64,000 bases of DNA from the NCBI RefSeq assembly GCF_014644435.1, contig NZ_BMKR01000009.1, positions 186,001-250,000 on the forward strand, given 5' to 3'. Of the stretch, positions 1 to 9,231 are shown one piece after another. Position 1 is the stretch's first letter. Each line of letters opens with the position of its first letter. Origin of the DNA: Paenibacillus albidus. Lineage in GTDB: Bacteria > Bacillota > Bacilli > Paenibacillales > Paenibacillaceae. Below the pieces are notes generated by a model. It was not told the origin of the DNA. It did no database searches and saw nothing but the letters and a program-made list of their open reading frames with translations. The position numbers and the translations under genes were made by a program.

Positions 1-489
1 GCTGCGGGAGACAACACCCACGTAACCAGGCATATGAATATAACCCGGCATAATCCCGATTTTACATTCTCCAGGAGTAATAACTCCCGGGCAGTTCGGC
101 CCGATTAATACAGTAGAACGCCCTTCCATATAACGGGAGACTTTGACCATATCCAGCACCGGAATGCCTTCTGTGATACAAATCACCAGCTCAAGCCCGG
201 CATCCACAGCTTCCATAATTGAATCTGCGGCAAAAGCCGGCGGTACATAGATTACACTTGCGGTGGCGCCTGTTGCCGCCTTGGCTGCCACTACGGTGTC
301 AAATACCGGAAGACTGACTTCACTGCCGTTCTCCAGCGTGATATTGACAGACGTCCCCCCTTTACCCGGAGTCACACCCCCGACCATCTGTGTGCCGTAA
401 TCCAGGGCTCCTTTGGTATGGAACAGCCCCGTGGAACCGGTAATTCCCTGTGTAATGACTTTTGTATTTTTATCTACAAGAATGCTCAT
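1..489 (-). CDS. sucD: succinyl-CoA synthetase alpha subunit, C-terminal part missing (runs off window)
   Basis: The N-terminal 163 residues of the ADP-forming succinate-CoA ligase alpha chain, which with SucC interconverts succinyl-CoA and succinate in the TCA cycle with substrate-level nucleotide phosphorylation. The visible part is the CoA-binding Rossmann domain: it opens [20 protein letters not shown] and contains the family stretches [21 protein letters not shown] and [10 protein letters not shown]. The phosphohistidine region lies beyond the left edge. ATG at the right end follows sucC by about 60 bp, so the two are one operon. Identification is sure; the gene is truncated only by the window. 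Confidence 0.96.
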   Translation of the reverse strand, partial: MSILVDKNTKVITQGITGSTGLFHTKGALDYGTQMVGGVTPGKGGTSVNITLENGSEVSLPVFDTVVAAKAATGATASVIYVPPAFAADSIMEAVDAGLELVICITEGIPVLDMVKVSRYMEGRSTVLIGPNCPGVITPGECKIGIMPGYIHMPGYVGVVSRS

Positions 490-549
490 GCTTAAGTCAC
501 ATCCCAACTTATATTGTCAAATACGTGAACTGGCACCTTCGCTTCGTTA

Positions 550-1710
550 TTACTGTACAAGGGAAACAATCTTGCGGGCTCCATCCGCCATCGAATCGGC
601 AGGTACGATGTTGAGTCCCGACCCGGCCAAAATCTCCTTGCCCAGACTTACATTGGTTCCTTCCAGCCTTACAACCAGCGGTTTGGTCAAGCCGAGTTGT
701 CTCGCCGCTTCCACTACCCCGTTGGCAATAACGTCACAACGCATGATACCGCCAAATATATTGACGAATATACCGCTTACTTTGGCATCCGACAAAATAA
801 TCTTAAAAGCTTCCGTGACCTTCTCCGTAGTTGCACCGCCCCCTACGTCCAGGAAGTTGGCGGGTTCGCCGCCATAGTATTTAATAATGTCCATCGTAGC
901 CATTGCCAGACCGGCACCATTCACCATACAGCCAATATTGCCGTCAAGAGCGATATAGCTGAGGTCATATTTGGAGGCCTCGATCTCCTTCTCATCCTCT
1001 TCCTCCAGATCACGGAGCTCCAGAATATCCTTATGGCGGAACAAGGCATTGGAGTCAAAGTTCAGCTTGGCATCCAAAGCCATGACATTTCCGTCTGCAG
1101 TAACGACCAGCGGATTAATCTCCGCAATGGAACAGTCTTTATCTACAAAAGCAGAATACAGCGCTTGCATGAACTTCACAGTTTTCCCAACAAGTTCGCT
1201 TGGAATAGCGATGCTGTAAGCAAGTTTGCGGGCCTGGAAGGTCTGCAAGCCCACAGCCGGATCAATAATTTCTTTAAAAATCTTCTCCGGATGTGTTTCT
1301 GCGACTTCCTCAATCTCCGTTCCGCCTTCTTCGGAGGCCATCATGACGATCCGTCCGGAAGTGCGGTCCACAACCAAACCGATGTAGTACTCCTTCACAA
1401 TCTGACAACCTTCTTCAATCAGCAGGCGTTGTACCAGCTTGCCTTCCGGTCCGGTCTGATGGGTAATCAGTGTCTTCCCGAGAATTTCACCTGCAAAACT
1501 GCGCACTTCATCAATATTCTTGGCTACCTTAACCCCTCCGGCTTTACCGCGTCCGCCCGCATGAATCTGAGCTTTGACAACAACTACCGGTGTGCTCAGC
1601 GACTCTGCGGCTTCCACCGCTTCCTCCACTGTATAAGCTACTTTGCCGTTCGGTACGGATACACCGTACTTCTTAAGTACTTCTTTTCCCTGATACTCGT
1701 GGATATTCAT
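550..1710 (-). CDS. sucC: succinyl-CoA synthetase beta subunit
   Basis: Beta chain (386 residues, the usual length) of succinate-CoA ligase, cytoplasmic, TCA cycle. The N-terminal ATP-grasp fold starts [17 protein letters not shown] and carries the nucleotide-binding [11 protein letters not shown] segment near residues 51-61. The C-terminal ligase domain has LDVGGGAT and [12 protein letters not shown], typical of the subunit interface. The ATG is preceded by AGGAGG at about 8 nt. It is first in a sucCD operon and lies just right of sucD, the same order as in Bacillus. Confidence 0.97.
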   Translation of the reverse strand: MNIHEYQGKEVLKKYGVSVPNGKVAYTVEEAVEAAESLSTPVVVVKAQIHAGGRGKAGGVKVAKNIDEVRSFAGEILGKTLITHQTGPEGKLVQRLLIEEGCQIVKEYYIGLVVDRTSGRIVMMASEEGGTEIEEVAETHPEKIFKEIIDPAVGLQTFQARKLAYSIAIPSELVGKTVKFMQALYSAFVDKDCSIAEINPLVVTADGNVMALDAKLNFDSNALFRHKDILELRDLEEEDEKEIEASKYDLSYIALDGNIGCMVNGAGLAMATMDIIKYYGGEPANFLDVGGGATTEKVTEAFKIILSDAKVSGIFVNIFGGIMRCDVIANGVVEAARQLGLTKPLVVRLEGTNVSLGKEILAGSGLNIVPADSMADGARKIVSLVQ

Positions 1711-1963
1711 TCCGGAAGCCTCCTAAAGTGTTGCGGTGACATCTGCAGGCAGCCTGCCGTCCTTCCGCTTTCCGTTTTGATTGCCGCAAGTCGGGTCCGA
1801 GGTCCCGGTTCATAGAGCGATACCGGAACAAGCAGAAACGGCACAACCGTCTTTCTGTCGAAGACGGCCTCGCGTTTCTACGAGAGACATAGGGGCATTA
1901 TAAGACACAAGCTCATAACTGCCGATATGCCAATAAAGGAAACCCAGATTAGTGTAACATGTT

Positions 1964-1992
1964 TTTAAAACGCTTTCCTTAAAAACTTTCAA
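1964..1992 (-). promoter_or_regulatory. candidate sucCD promoter with an overlapping cre-like site
   Basis: Read on the minus strand, TTGAAA (plus 1987-1992) and TTTAAA (plus 1964-1969) stand 17 nt apart, a plausible sigma-A promoter about 250 bp before sucC. The plus-strand string TTAAAACGCTTTCC at 1965-1978 matches 12 of 14 positions of the CcpA cre consensus and would sit over the -10 box, suggesting glucose repression. Carbon repression of TCA genes is known in Bacillus; the site here is inference. The rest of 1711-2061 holds no gene that I can support. Confidence 0.3.
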
Positions 1993-2061
1993 TATATATA
2001 CATACATTTTCGCTCGATTTCATGCCGGAATGCGAACGATCACATTGACTCTTCTTTTTTG

Positions 2062-2541
2062 TTACTTTTTGGAAGCTGAAATATTGGCCTCATGGATGCG
2101 GCCCAACAGCCCCTTGAACTGGCCCAGCAAATCTACGAATTCATCGCTGGAGAGCATCGTTCCTTCAGCCATTTTGGCAGGAATACAAGCAGCCTCACTT
2201 TGCAGCGCCGCCCCTTTCTCCGTTAAAGAGATCAGTACCTTGCGTTCATCCTGCAGCGAACGCTCCCGCAGGATCCACCCCGCAGCCTGCAGCCGTTTCA
2301 GCAGGGGCGTCAGTGTGCCCGAATCCAGGAATAGCGCTTCGCCTAGTTCTTTAACCGTACACTGCTTCTTCTCCCATAAGACAAGCATCACCAAATACTG
2401 CGAATAAGTCAGCCCGATCTTGTCCAAGTGGGGTTGGTACAGTTTGGTGAACTCGCGTGAACACGCATAAATGGTGAAACAAAGCTGGTTCTCCAGCAGC
2501 AGCTCAGGAGTTGTGTTTGTGTTTTTATTTGTATTTTGCAT
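2062..2541 (-). CDS. ohrR: organic peroxide-sensing MarR-family repressor
   Basis: A 159-residue winged-helix MarR protein very similar to Bacillus OhrR. OhrR dimers repress the neighbouring ohr gene and release DNA when a reactive N-terminal cysteine is oxidised by organic hydroperoxides. The sensing cysteine lies in [15 protein letters not shown] (Cys21, equivalent to Bacillus Cys15); a second cysteine follows at 27. The DNA-binding region is [19 protein letters not shown], with the wing [10 protein letters not shown]. It is transcribed divergently from ohr across a palindromic intergenic region, the classical arrangement. Confidence 0.93.
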   Translation of the reverse strand: MQNTNKNTNTTPELLLENQLCFTIYACSREFTKLYQPHLDKIGLTYSQYLVMLVLWEKKQCTVKELGEALFLDSGTLTPLLKRLQAAGWILRERSLQDERKVLISLTEKGAALQSEAACIPAKMAEGTMLSSDEFVDLLGQFKGLLGRIHEANISASKK

Positions 2542-2616
2542 TTCCTATTCACCCGCCTTTATGCCTTCATTTTATCATAATTCACCCTCAAGATCATGTT
2601 AATAGCAAAAAATAGT

Positions 2617-2659
2617 TTGACTTTTATTATTATTGTGTTAAATTATATTGTGTGCAATA
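2617..2659 (+). promoter_or_regulatory. ohr promoter and OhrR operator candidate
   Basis: TTGACT (2617-2622) and TAAATT (2639-2644), 16 nt apart, form a reasonable promoter for ohr. Immediately after lies the palindrome TATTG-TGTG-CAATA (2646-2659) inside AT-rich sequence resembling the known Bacillus OhrR operator built of CAAT/ATTG half sites. Placement over the transcription start fits repression. The operator call is inference from motif and context. Confidence 0.55.
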
Positions 2660-2688
2660 CATTATAACATGAACGGGAGCGATAACTT

Positions 2689-3117
2689 ATGATGACCATC
2701 CAGCAAAAAATGTATGAAACTACTGTGAAAGCTGTTGGCGGAAGAAACGGTTACGTCGAATCGGAAAGCCCTGTACTGAACCTGACAGTCAGCACTCCGC
2801 GTGAAATGGGCGGAGCCGGCGGTGAAGGTACAAATCCCGAGCAGCTGTTTGCAGCAGGATACTCCGCTTGTTTTGACGGAGCATTAAATATGGTTGCCCG
2901 GCTTGGCAAAGTTAAAATCGAAGGCAGTGAGGTGACCGCTACTGTAAGCTTCGGCAAAGTAGAAGACGGAGGCTTCGGGATAGCCGTCAAGCTTGATGTT
3001 CTCGTGAAAGGTGTCGACCACGAAACTGCAGCAAAGCTTGTCGAGGCCGCACATGGAGCATGCCCTTACTCCCGCGCCACTCGCGGAAATATCGTCGTAG
3101 AGCTCAATGTGCTGTAA
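2689..3117 (+). CDS. ohrA: organic hydroperoxide resistance protein (OsmC/Ohr family)
   Basis: A thiol peroxidase of 142 residues that reduces organic and fatty-acid hydroperoxides. The two family cysteines are visible: Cys61 in AAGYSACFDGAL and Cys125 in HGACPYSRATRGN. The family stretch GGAGGEGTNPEQLFAAGY precedes the first. The start has two consecutive ATGs; GGGAG lies about 10 nt upstream of the pair. It sits opposite ohrR and ends at a strong terminator, so it is a single-gene unit induced by peroxide. Confidence 0.95.
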   Translation: MMTIQQKMYETTVKAVGGRNGYVESESPVLNLTVSTPREMGGAGGEGTNPEQLFAAGYSACFDGALNMVARLGKVKIEGSEVTATVSFGKVEDGGFGIAVKLDVLVKGVDHETAAKLVEAAHGACPYSRATRGNIVVELNVL

Positions 3118-3126
3118 TTTAACCCC

Positions 3127-3164
3127 AAGCCATCCGGAGCAATCAGCGGATGGCTTTTTATTTT
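3127..3164 (+). terminator. intrinsic terminator of ohr
   Basis: Perfect 10-bp stem AAGCCATCCG / CGGATGGCTT with a 10-nt loop, followed by TTTTTATTTT, ten bases after the ohr stop codon. Confidence 0.9.
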
Positions 3165-3185
3165 GCGCAAATACGCAAAAACACC

Positions 3186-4892
3186 TTATTCCTCATGGAT
3201 AATCTGCCGGTCCAAATTCCGGTATTGCACCGCTTCGGCAAGGTGGGCAGAAGAAATATCCTCTGCCCCTTCCAAATCCGCAATGGTTCGTGAGAGCTTG
3301 ATAATCCGGTCATGTGCACGCATGCTAAGCCCCAAACTTTCAAGGATTTGCTGGAGCAGTTCCGCGTCCTTTTTGCCGAGACAGGCATACCGGCGGAGCG
3401 CCGCACCGGAGAGCTCACTGTTCCAGGCAATCGGCAGATCCTTGTAACGCATGCTCTGAATCGCTTGAGCAGCGGCGACCTCGTGACGCATTTGAGCCGA
3501 GGACAGGACCGGACTGTTCCGTTCCCATTCCTTGGGCCGGGGCACATCCACCTGAAGATCAATCCGGTCCAGAAGCGGGCCGGAAATCCGGGCTCTGTAC
3601 TGGGCAATGCGCGCCGGGCTGCAGGTGCATCGTTGCTGAAGGCTGCCGCTTCCCAGGAATCCGCAGCTGCACGGATTCATTGACGCAGCCAACATAAATT
3701 GGGCAGGAAACGTAAAAGCCGCCCGGGCCCTGCTGATGGTCACCAGCCCATCCTCAAGAGGCTGCCGCAGCACTTCCAGCACATTACGCGAGAATTCAGG
3801 CAGCTCGTCCAAAAATAAAATACCGCGATGGGCCAGGCTGACTTCACCCGGCCGTGGAATTCCGCCGCCTCCAATCAGGCCTGCCCCGGAAATTGTATGA
3901 TGCGGGGAACGAAAGGGACGTGCGCGCAGCAGGCCGCTGTGCGCATCCTTCAGCTTGCCGGCCGCGCTGAATATTTTGGTTACTTCGAGCGCCTCACTGT
4001 CGGACAGCTCGGGAAGAATGCCGGGCAAACGCTTGATTAACATCGTTTTGCCCGTCCCGGGTGGACCTACCAGAATAATGTTATGCATTCCTGCTGCCGC
4101 AATGGTCAAAGCCCGCTTGACATGCTGCTGGCCCAGCACATCACTGTAGTCCTCCGCTGCCGTGTTTGCAGCCGGCAGTGAGCTCCCATGATAAGCAGAC
4201 ACGGGTACATACTTTAGATGATCAAGCACCAGCACCCTGACTGGCGGACGTTCTCTGGAGGAAGCTGCCAGGCTGGTGGATATCTGGAAAGGAAGCGGAG
4301 TCCGGGTAAGCTCCGTACCGGAGTCCGCAGCCTGAACACCGGTTTTCGCTCTCCGCTGTACCCCGGCAGAGCTCCACTCTTCGTTTGACCCGCTGCAATC
4401 AGGCAGTTCCTGCAAATGTCCGGCGGCATATACGGTAATTCCTGTGATCAGCGCTGCTTCCGCTGCATTTTCCTTCGGAAGAAGGACAGCCCGAAAACCT
4501 GCTTTACGGGCGGCTTCCACCATTGGCAGCACACCAGTCACCGGCCGCAAGCTGCCGTCCAGGGCGAGCTCTCCAATTAACAGCAGTTCACTGGCCGCCG
4601 GCATAACCAACTGACCGCTAGTCGTTAGAATACCCAGCGCAATGGCAAGGTCAAAAGCCGAGCCTTCCTTGCGTAAATCCGCAGGGGCCAGATTGATTGT
4701 AATCCGCTGTTGCGGATAGCTGAACCCGCAATTCTTGACTGCCGCCCTTACCCGTTCCACCGCTTCGCGGATTGCCGAATCCGGCAACCCGATAATATTG
4801 GTTTGGGGCAGACCGTTTGCCAAATCAATCTCGACTCCGATCATTACGCCCTCAATTCCGTATAAACATGCGCTATGCATTTTCCCGTACAT
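3186..4892 (-). CDS. comM: YifB/ComM family Mg-chelatase-like AAA+ ATPase
   Basis: A 568-residue relative of ComM/YifB, an AAA+ helicase-like protein that in naturally competent bacteria promotes branch migration during recombination. An N-terminal Lon-like S5-fold (ChlI) domain contains ADLRKEGSAFDLAIALGI. Walker A GPPGTGKT lies near residues 276-284. Further on come FRSPHHTISGAGLIGGG, the Walker B segment ILFLDELPEF and a C-terminal ChlI domain. The chosen ATG has GAGGTG upstream; an in-frame ATG 12 codons earlier lacks a site. The protein is about 60 residues longer than usual because of a Ser/Ala/Arg-rich linker at roughly residues 165-250. Confidence 0.9.
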   Translation of the reverse strand: MYGKMHSACLYGIEGVMIGVEIDLANGLPQTNIIGLPDSAIREAVERVRAAVKNCGFSYPQQRITINLAPADLRKEGSAFDLAIALGILTTSGQLVMPAASELLLIGELALDGSLRPVTGVLPMVEAARKAGFRAVLLPKENAAEAALITGITVYAAGHLQELPDCSGSNEEWSSAGVQRRAKTGVQAADSGTELTRTPLPFQISTSLAASSRERPPVRVLVLDHLKYVPVSAYHGSSLPAANTAAEDYSDVLGQQHVKRALTIAAAGMHNIILVGPPGTGKTMLIKRLPGILPELSDSEALEVTKIFSAAGKLKDAHSGLLRARPFRSPHHTISGAGLIGGGGIPRPGEVSLAHRGILFLDELPEFSRNVLEVLRQPLEDGLVTISRARAAFTFPAQFMLAASMNPCSCGFLGSGSLQQRCTCSPARIAQYRARISGPLLDRIDLQVDVPRPKEWERNSPVLSSAQMRHEVAAAQAIQSMRYKDLPIAWNSELSGAALRRYACLGKKDAELLQQILESLGLSMRAHDRIIKLSRTIADLEGAEDISSAHLAEAVQYRNLDRQIIHEE

Positions 4893-5083
4893 AACAAAAA
4901 AACACCTCTTCTCCTGAAATGAACCCATTTACGGGTATATTCATCCAAGAAAAAAGGTGCTTCCTCATTTTCTAACGCTAGCTTACCAAAAATGGACTTT
5001 GAAATCCGCCTTTTCAGAATAAAAGGTTCCAATTCCCTACTCTTACATAGTTATGTAAGGTTTAAAGCTCCAGATCACACCGA

Positions 5084-5593
5084 TTATCCTTCCTCGCTGA
5101 CTACCACCGAATCCCTGATCTGCTCAAAGGTAAGCGGGGTATAATTCCAATGCTCCACACAAATATTAAAGTAATTCTTCCCTTCGTATTTCTGACCATG
5201 GATATGACCGTGCACATTTACGTAAGGCATATGTTTGTTCATATACATCGGCTCGTGGGAAAGAAAGAAAAAATCCTTGTAAATTAGCGGATGCTCACTG
5301 ACTTCATCAAACCCGGCGTCCAGCCACCAGCTTCTGCTTCGCCCACGATCATGGTTGCCGAGAATCAGCGTCTTGTAACCATTCAGCCTGGAGACGATCG
5401 TTTGGGTCGCTTCCTTGCCCAGAAACGAGAAGTCGCCCAGATGGAACACCTTATCCGCTTTGCCCACCACTGCGTTCCAGCTCTCAATCATGGACTCATT
5501 CATCTGCTCCACATCCGTAAAGGGGCGGGATTCAAAATCAATAATCAGCTTGTGTCCAAAATGATGGTCAGAGGTAAAAAAAACGTTAGACAT
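5084..5593 (-). CDS. calcineurin-like metallophosphoesterase
   Basis: A 169-residue single-domain phosphoesterase with the metal-ligand motifs in order: SDHHFGH (residues 8-14), HLGDFSF, LGNHDRGR, LSHEP and VHGHIHG. These bind two metal ions in this superfamily. Small stand-alone members hydrolyse diverse phosphoesters, and the substrate cannot be told from sequence. AAAGGAGAG precedes the ATG. It is followed by yifB on the same strand after about 190 bp and is probably transcribed alone. Confidence 0.85.
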   Translation of the reverse strand: MSNVFFTSDHHFGHKLIIDFESRPFTDVEQMNESMIESWNAVVGKADKVFHLGDFSFLGKEATQTIVSRLNGYKTLILGNHDRGRSRSWWLDAGFDEVSEHPLIYKDFFFLSHEPMYMNKHMPYVNVHGHIHGQKYEGKNYFNICVEHWNYTPLTFEQIRDSVVVSEEG

Positions 5594-5659
5594 ATTCTCT
5601 CCTTTCTCATCAAAATAATAATTTCTGCTACTCGGGTTGCACTCCCCTGGCTTAGTCTC

Positions 5660-6073
5660 TTATTTCTCCATATCCCGTCTGTGCCAACGTTCGTTCACTT
5701 CTAGTTGGATCAGCTCAGCCAAAGGAGGCAGCCCCTCATTCTCTATCAGCCAGCTGCGCATTTCCTTAATTGCCTCCACCTGTCCGTTGCCCTTATCACG
5801 CCATGTCAGCAGTTCAATGACTCTAATAATAAGCGCCAAAAGACTGCTGTTGCTGTTCTGCGTCTTTTCAGCACGGATTTTTTGAAATAACGCCTCGTTT
5901 TCCCAATCAATGAGGATCTCCTCAGCAATCGCAGGACGCATTACGGTGAAAGTCTTCTCACATTGCTCGCAGCATACAACCGATAAAGACTCTCCGCCAA
6001 ATTCAACTTGGATTTTTTGTTGACAATGTTGGCAAGTAAAACTCACTTGTATCTCCAGCGGTTGATTATTCAC
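5660..6073 (-). CDS. uncharacterised protein with N-terminal zinc-ribbon cysteines
   Basis: A hypothetical protein of about 137 residues. I chose the GTG start because GAGGAGG lies 8-9 nt upstream; longer in-frame starts would run through that site. The N-terminal part has paired cysteines, FTCQHCQQK (Cys14 and Cys17) and VVCCEQCEK (near 34-38), the spacing of a zinc ribbon that could bind metal or nucleic acid. The rest is charged and helical with no recognised domain. It lies 66 bp upstream of the phosphoesterase on the same strand and may be co-transcribed. Confidence 0.7.
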   Translation of the reverse strand: MNNQPLEIQVSFTCQHCQQKIQVEFGGESLSVVCCEQCEKTFTVMRPAIAEEILIDWENEALFQKIRAEKTQNSNSSLLALIIRVIELLTWRDKGNGQVEAIKEMRSWLIENEGLPPLAELIQLEVNERWHRRDMEK

Positions 6074-6259
6074 TCGGACAGCCCTCCTCAGGGTGCAATA
6101 AAAACTCACACTTATGTTTACCCATTTCTTTTCAGAAATGACCCACAGTGTGCAAGCTTTGGAAAATCTTCTTTGTTACAAGAAGCGAACTCATAGTTTT
6201 TCTAAAGAAAGAGGGCTGATATAAATAATAAATAATCACTTGATTTACTCATAATATCC

Positions 6260-6646
6260 TCAAAAAGCTTCACAGATATGACGCAGTGACGCTACCTGCA
6301 AATCCTCATGCAGCAGAACGGAAATGACATCAAAGGACACCTTGCGCTCTTCCAGCTTATGGCGGTACAGGTATACCTGTGCCGTGCTGCGGACCTGCCG
6401 GATTTTGCGCCAATTGACGGATTCTTCCGGCGTTCCCTGCAGCAAGGAGCCGCTGCGGCTTCTCACCTCAACAAAAACCAATGTCTGTCCCAGCTCGCTT
6501 ATAATGTCAAGCTCCCCGCTGCGGCAGCGCCAATTACGCTCCAATACCCGATAGCCTTGCGAGGTTAAATATTGTACGGCTGCATTTTCGGCAGCAGCTC
6601 CTTTTTCCTTGCGGGTATGCCGTTCCCCGGAAAAGGAGCCATTCAT
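6260..6646 (-). CDS. YraN/UPF0102 family nuclease-fold protein
   Basis: A 128-residue member of UPF0102, which has a restriction-endonuclease-like fold. Visible hallmarks are GAAAENAAVQYL, the core RNWRCRSGELDII with the Glu-Asp pair, and VFVEVRSRS, which corresponds to the nuclease E-x-K strand with Arg in place of Lys. Its ATG overlaps the stop of the upstream ylqH-like gene (ATGA), so the two are translationally coupled. Family members are conserved next to rnhB in many bacteria; the biological role is not established. Confidence 0.85.
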   Translation of the reverse strand: MNGSFSGERHTRKEKGAAAENAAVQYLTSQGYRVLERNWRCRSGELDIISELGQTLVFVEVRSRSGSLLQGTPEESVNWRKIRQVRSTAQVYLYRHKLEERKVSFDVISVLLHEDLQVASLRHICEAF

Positions 6647-6945
6647 GTAAGGCCACGCTCTTTGACGGTCCGGTCACTCTGGTACACAAAGCTCAGAATC
6701 TCAGCCACCAGCTGATAGAGCTCCGGAGGTATTTGCTGGTCCAGGTCCAGCTTGGACAGCACTTCCACCAGCGCAGCATCCTCCTGAACCGCCACCCCGT
6801 TCTCCTTGGCCTTCTGCAGAATCATGTCCGCAACAGCGCCTTGGCCCTTGGCAATAACTAGCGGAGCATCCTGCTGACCAGGGGTGTATTTAAGCGCAAC
6901 CGCTTTTTTCAGATTCTGCTGAATTTCATTGTCCGGCTCCTTCAT
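6643..6945 (-). CDS. ylqH: stand-alone FlhB C-terminal-like protein (YlqH type)
   Basis: A 100-residue protein that resembles only the cytoplasmic C-terminal domain of the flagellar export switch FlhB. Typical segments are KKAVALKYTPGQQDAPLVIA, GVAVQEDAALVEVL and IPPELYQLVAEILSFVY. The autocleavage motif NPTH of true FlhB is absent. It overlaps the upstream ylqG-like gene by 4 bases. In Bacillus the same pair stands between rnhB and sucC, far from the flagellar operon. A role in export or substrate specificity is possible but unproven. Confidence 0.85.
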   Translation of the reverse strand: MKEPDNEIQQNLKKAVALKYTPGQQDAPLVIAKGQGAVADMILQKAKENGVAVQEDAALVEVLSKLDLDQQIPPELYQLVAEILSFVYQSDRTVKERGLT

Positions 6946-9122
6946 ATGCGGTAATCTACTCCTTTATAGGCATCCGGAACATATTCCGCCAGTCTGGAGA
7001 CCGGGTTCCCGGCGGCATCGGCTGCCAGTGTTTTCTCCGGCAGCGGTTCTGTCCTTAAAGACAACAGCTGATAGCCGATCGACTCTACCGCAGCCCGGAT
7101 GTCCTCACGCCCCTGCTCCATAAGCTCCAGCACAGCCGGTTGATCATTATGCATTTTCAGGCTGACAATACGGTCTACTACCTGGACATCCACCAGCGTC
7201 TGACCCAGCTGCTTCATGTCCAGGTCGAACCAGAGACGGCAATTCGCGGCATCCAGCTCGCCTTTGCGCCCCCGCCGCGACTGTATATGGACAGAAGCTG
7301 TCTCCTGTCCATCCCGGCCCTGGAGCGGCAGGAACAACGTCACCTGCGCGAATGGCGCGGTGCGGTCGGTGTTCAGCAGCAGCTGCTGACCCGTCAGCTG
7401 CTGAACCAGTGAGCCGGCGGCCTCCTTGACCGCCGGCGGCACCTCGCTGCTGCCGATAACCTGCAGCAGCACGCCCTTGAGCGTCTCGGCGGCGTTAGTC
7501 CCGCCGCCGGACGCCGGCCCCGCTGCCGCCGCCGTGCCGGCGCTGCCTCGCACAGCCTGCTGCTCGTGCTCCGCACCGAGCAGCTTCAGCACACCGGCCA
7601 CCCACGGCTCCGCCTGGGGGGTGGCCGGTGTGCCCGTTTGCGGCGGCTGCACCGGCGCCGCAAACAAGGTCTCCCCGCGCGGCGCAGCTGCCGCCGGCGC
7701 GGGCTCTTGCCCCGCCGCACCTGCGAGCGGGGCGGGGGTTCCCAGCGGCGGTGCAGCCGCTGGGGGGTTCAGCTGCGGCTGCGCAGCACGCAGCTCGGAG
7801 AGCACGCCCTGCAGCTTCGCCAGCAGGGCGGCCCCGCCGGCAGCGGCTGGAGCGGCTGCCGCTTTACCGGCGGCGGGCTCGCCTGCGCCCGCGGCTCCTG
7901 CAGGCAGCGTGTCCGGTCCCTCCGGACTGACGCTTCCGGCAGAGCCGGTTCCACCATTTGCAGCCGCTCCCGGGGAAACGTTGCGGGGAGCCGCTGCCTC
8001 GGCAGGACTCACAGGCTTGGATGAGGCAGCTGACACTTCACTGCTCTCCGTTCCCGGTACGGCTGCGGTTACAGCGGCTGCACTGCTCTTAAGAGGCGCC
8101 GCTTCGCTCTCGGAAGCCGCTACCGCTGGTAGAGCAGACACTTCCGGATTCCCCGGATTAGGAACAACCGCATTTCCGGTTACGGTCTGGGCTGCCGTTT
8201 GATGAAGACTGGCAGAATTATTCTGGCCCGTTCCTTGCACATTCCCTGCACTTCCGGCAGTTCCCGTTCCCACTGCTTGCTGCGGGACTCTGCCTGCAGT
8301 CTCATCTGTTGTCATGTTCTGCCCGGCTGCCGGGATCGCTGTCTTGGCCGCTGCCGGCGCCGAAGCTGTATCCGGGCCAGTTCTACCAGCATTCGGTGCA
8401 GCTGCTTCACCGGTTGCTGTACTTGTTGCTGCACCCGCCGCAGCTGCACTACCAGTTGCCGTAGCAGGTAAAGAACCAGGCTTATTCGCTGCCGCAGCGT
8501 CTTTGCCTCCTTCTTTTCCCGCTTCTTGACCTGCCCAAAGATGAAGCTGCTCCTCCAGATTCGCCAGAAGCTGATGCAGCTGCGGCCCAAAAACCGCCTG
8601 CTGCAAGCCCTTTACTGTTTCCGCCGTAACTGGAAGCCCCCGCTTCACTGAAAGGACAGCCGCTTCCAGCCATTCTGAAGCCGGTACAGCCGCAGGCTTG
8701 GCATTCATCACTGTATCCAGCTTCGCTGCCAGCTCTTTGCTCAGCGGCAATCCAGCGGACTGCATGGCCTGTATAATCTCCCGTCCGGCCTTGGAACCAC
8801 TTAAACCCAGTGACTCCAAAGCCTCTCCCATGTTTTGCGGAGAGACCAGTGCCGCTTCGCCGAGGGAGACCGGCTTTAATACCGGCAGACCTCCCTCTCC
8901 GGGAGCCTCTACCTGCAAATTCAGCGTTTGTCCCGGCTGAAGTGGAGTAGCAAGCTCTGCACGGACCGGTGTGCCTTGAATCTGTACAACCGCTTCGTTC
9001 CCTGAATCCGATACACTTAGAACAACGCCTCTTACGACCTGGCCTTCTTTCAACTCCAGCGACTTGGCCTCGCCGGGTTTGCTGTCACCGAGCAGCCCGC
9101 GAATCAATGATCCGATATTCAT
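6942..9122 (-). CDS. ylqG: large Ala/Pro-rich protein with FliK-like C-terminal domain (YlqG type)
   Basis: A 726-residue protein. The N-terminal 110 residues look folded (VVRGVVLSVSDSGNEAVVQI, a beta-rich segment). Residues about 200-560 are low-complexity Ala, Gly, Pro, Thr and Ser and likely disordered. The last 170 residues, with PFAQVTLFLPLQGRDG, LWFDLDMKQLGQTLVDVQVV and REDIRAAVESIGYQL, resemble the C-terminal domain of the flagellar hook-length ruler FliK. The pairing with an FlhB-like protein mirrors the FliK-FlhB partnership. GGAGGAGG precedes the ATG. Base composition is clearly GC-richer in the linker than in neighbours. Confidence 0.8.
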   Translation of the reverse strand: MNIGSLIRGLLGDSKPGEAKSLELKEGQVVRGVVLSVSDSGNEAVVQIQGTPVRAELATPLQPGQTLNLQVEAPGEGGLPVLKPVSLGEAALVSPQNMGEALESLGLSGSKAGREIIQAMQSAGLPLSKELAAKLDTVMNAKPAAVPASEWLEAAVLSVKRGLPVTAETVKGLQQAVFGPQLHQLLANLEEQLHLWAGQEAGKEGGKDAAAANKPGSLPATATGSAAAAGAATSTATGEAAAPNAGRTGPDTASAPAAAKTAIPAAGQNMTTDETAGRVPQQAVGTGTAGSAGNVQGTGQNNSASLHQTAAQTVTGNAVVPNPGNPEVSALPAVAASESEAAPLKSSAAAVTAAVPGTESSEVSAASSKPVSPAEAAAPRNVSPGAAANGGTGSAGSVSPEGPDTLPAGAAGAGEPAAGKAAAAPAAAGGAALLAKLQGVLSELRAAQPQLNPPAAAPPLGTPAPLAGAAGQEPAPAAAAPRGETLFAAPVQPPQTGTPATPQAEPWVAGVLKLLGAEHEQQAVRGSAGTAAAAGPASGGGTNAAETLKGVLLQVIGSSEVPPAVKEAAGSLVQQLTGQQLLLNTDRTAPFAQVTLFLPLQGRDGQETASVHIQSRRGRKGELDAANCRLWFDLDMKQLGQTLVDVQVVDRIVSLKMHNDQPAVLELMEQGREDIRAAVESIGYQLLSLRTEPLPEKTLAADAAGNPVSRLAEYVPDAYKGVDYRI

Positions 9123-9231
9123 ACCGTTCCTCCTCCCTCCAACCCTTTCTTCATATATCGGCAGACCGCGAATTTTTTAAGAGAAGTTAGAGCTTCTCAA
9201 AGCTTATTTTTTCATAAAAAAAGAATGACAC

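Noticed and set aside
697..1815. Long plus-strand open frame of 372 codons
   Set aside because: It lies entirely opposite sucC, has no ribosome binding site and reads as composition shadow of the real gene.
1810..2007. Minus-strand frame of 65 codons before sucC
   Set aside because: No ribosome binding site and irregular composition; it overlaps the probable sucCD promoter and leader.
7426..8202. Plus-strand open frame of 258 codons opposite ylqG
   Set aside because: Caused by the GC-rich, Ala/Pro-coding linker on the other strand; no start signal and no recognisable domain.
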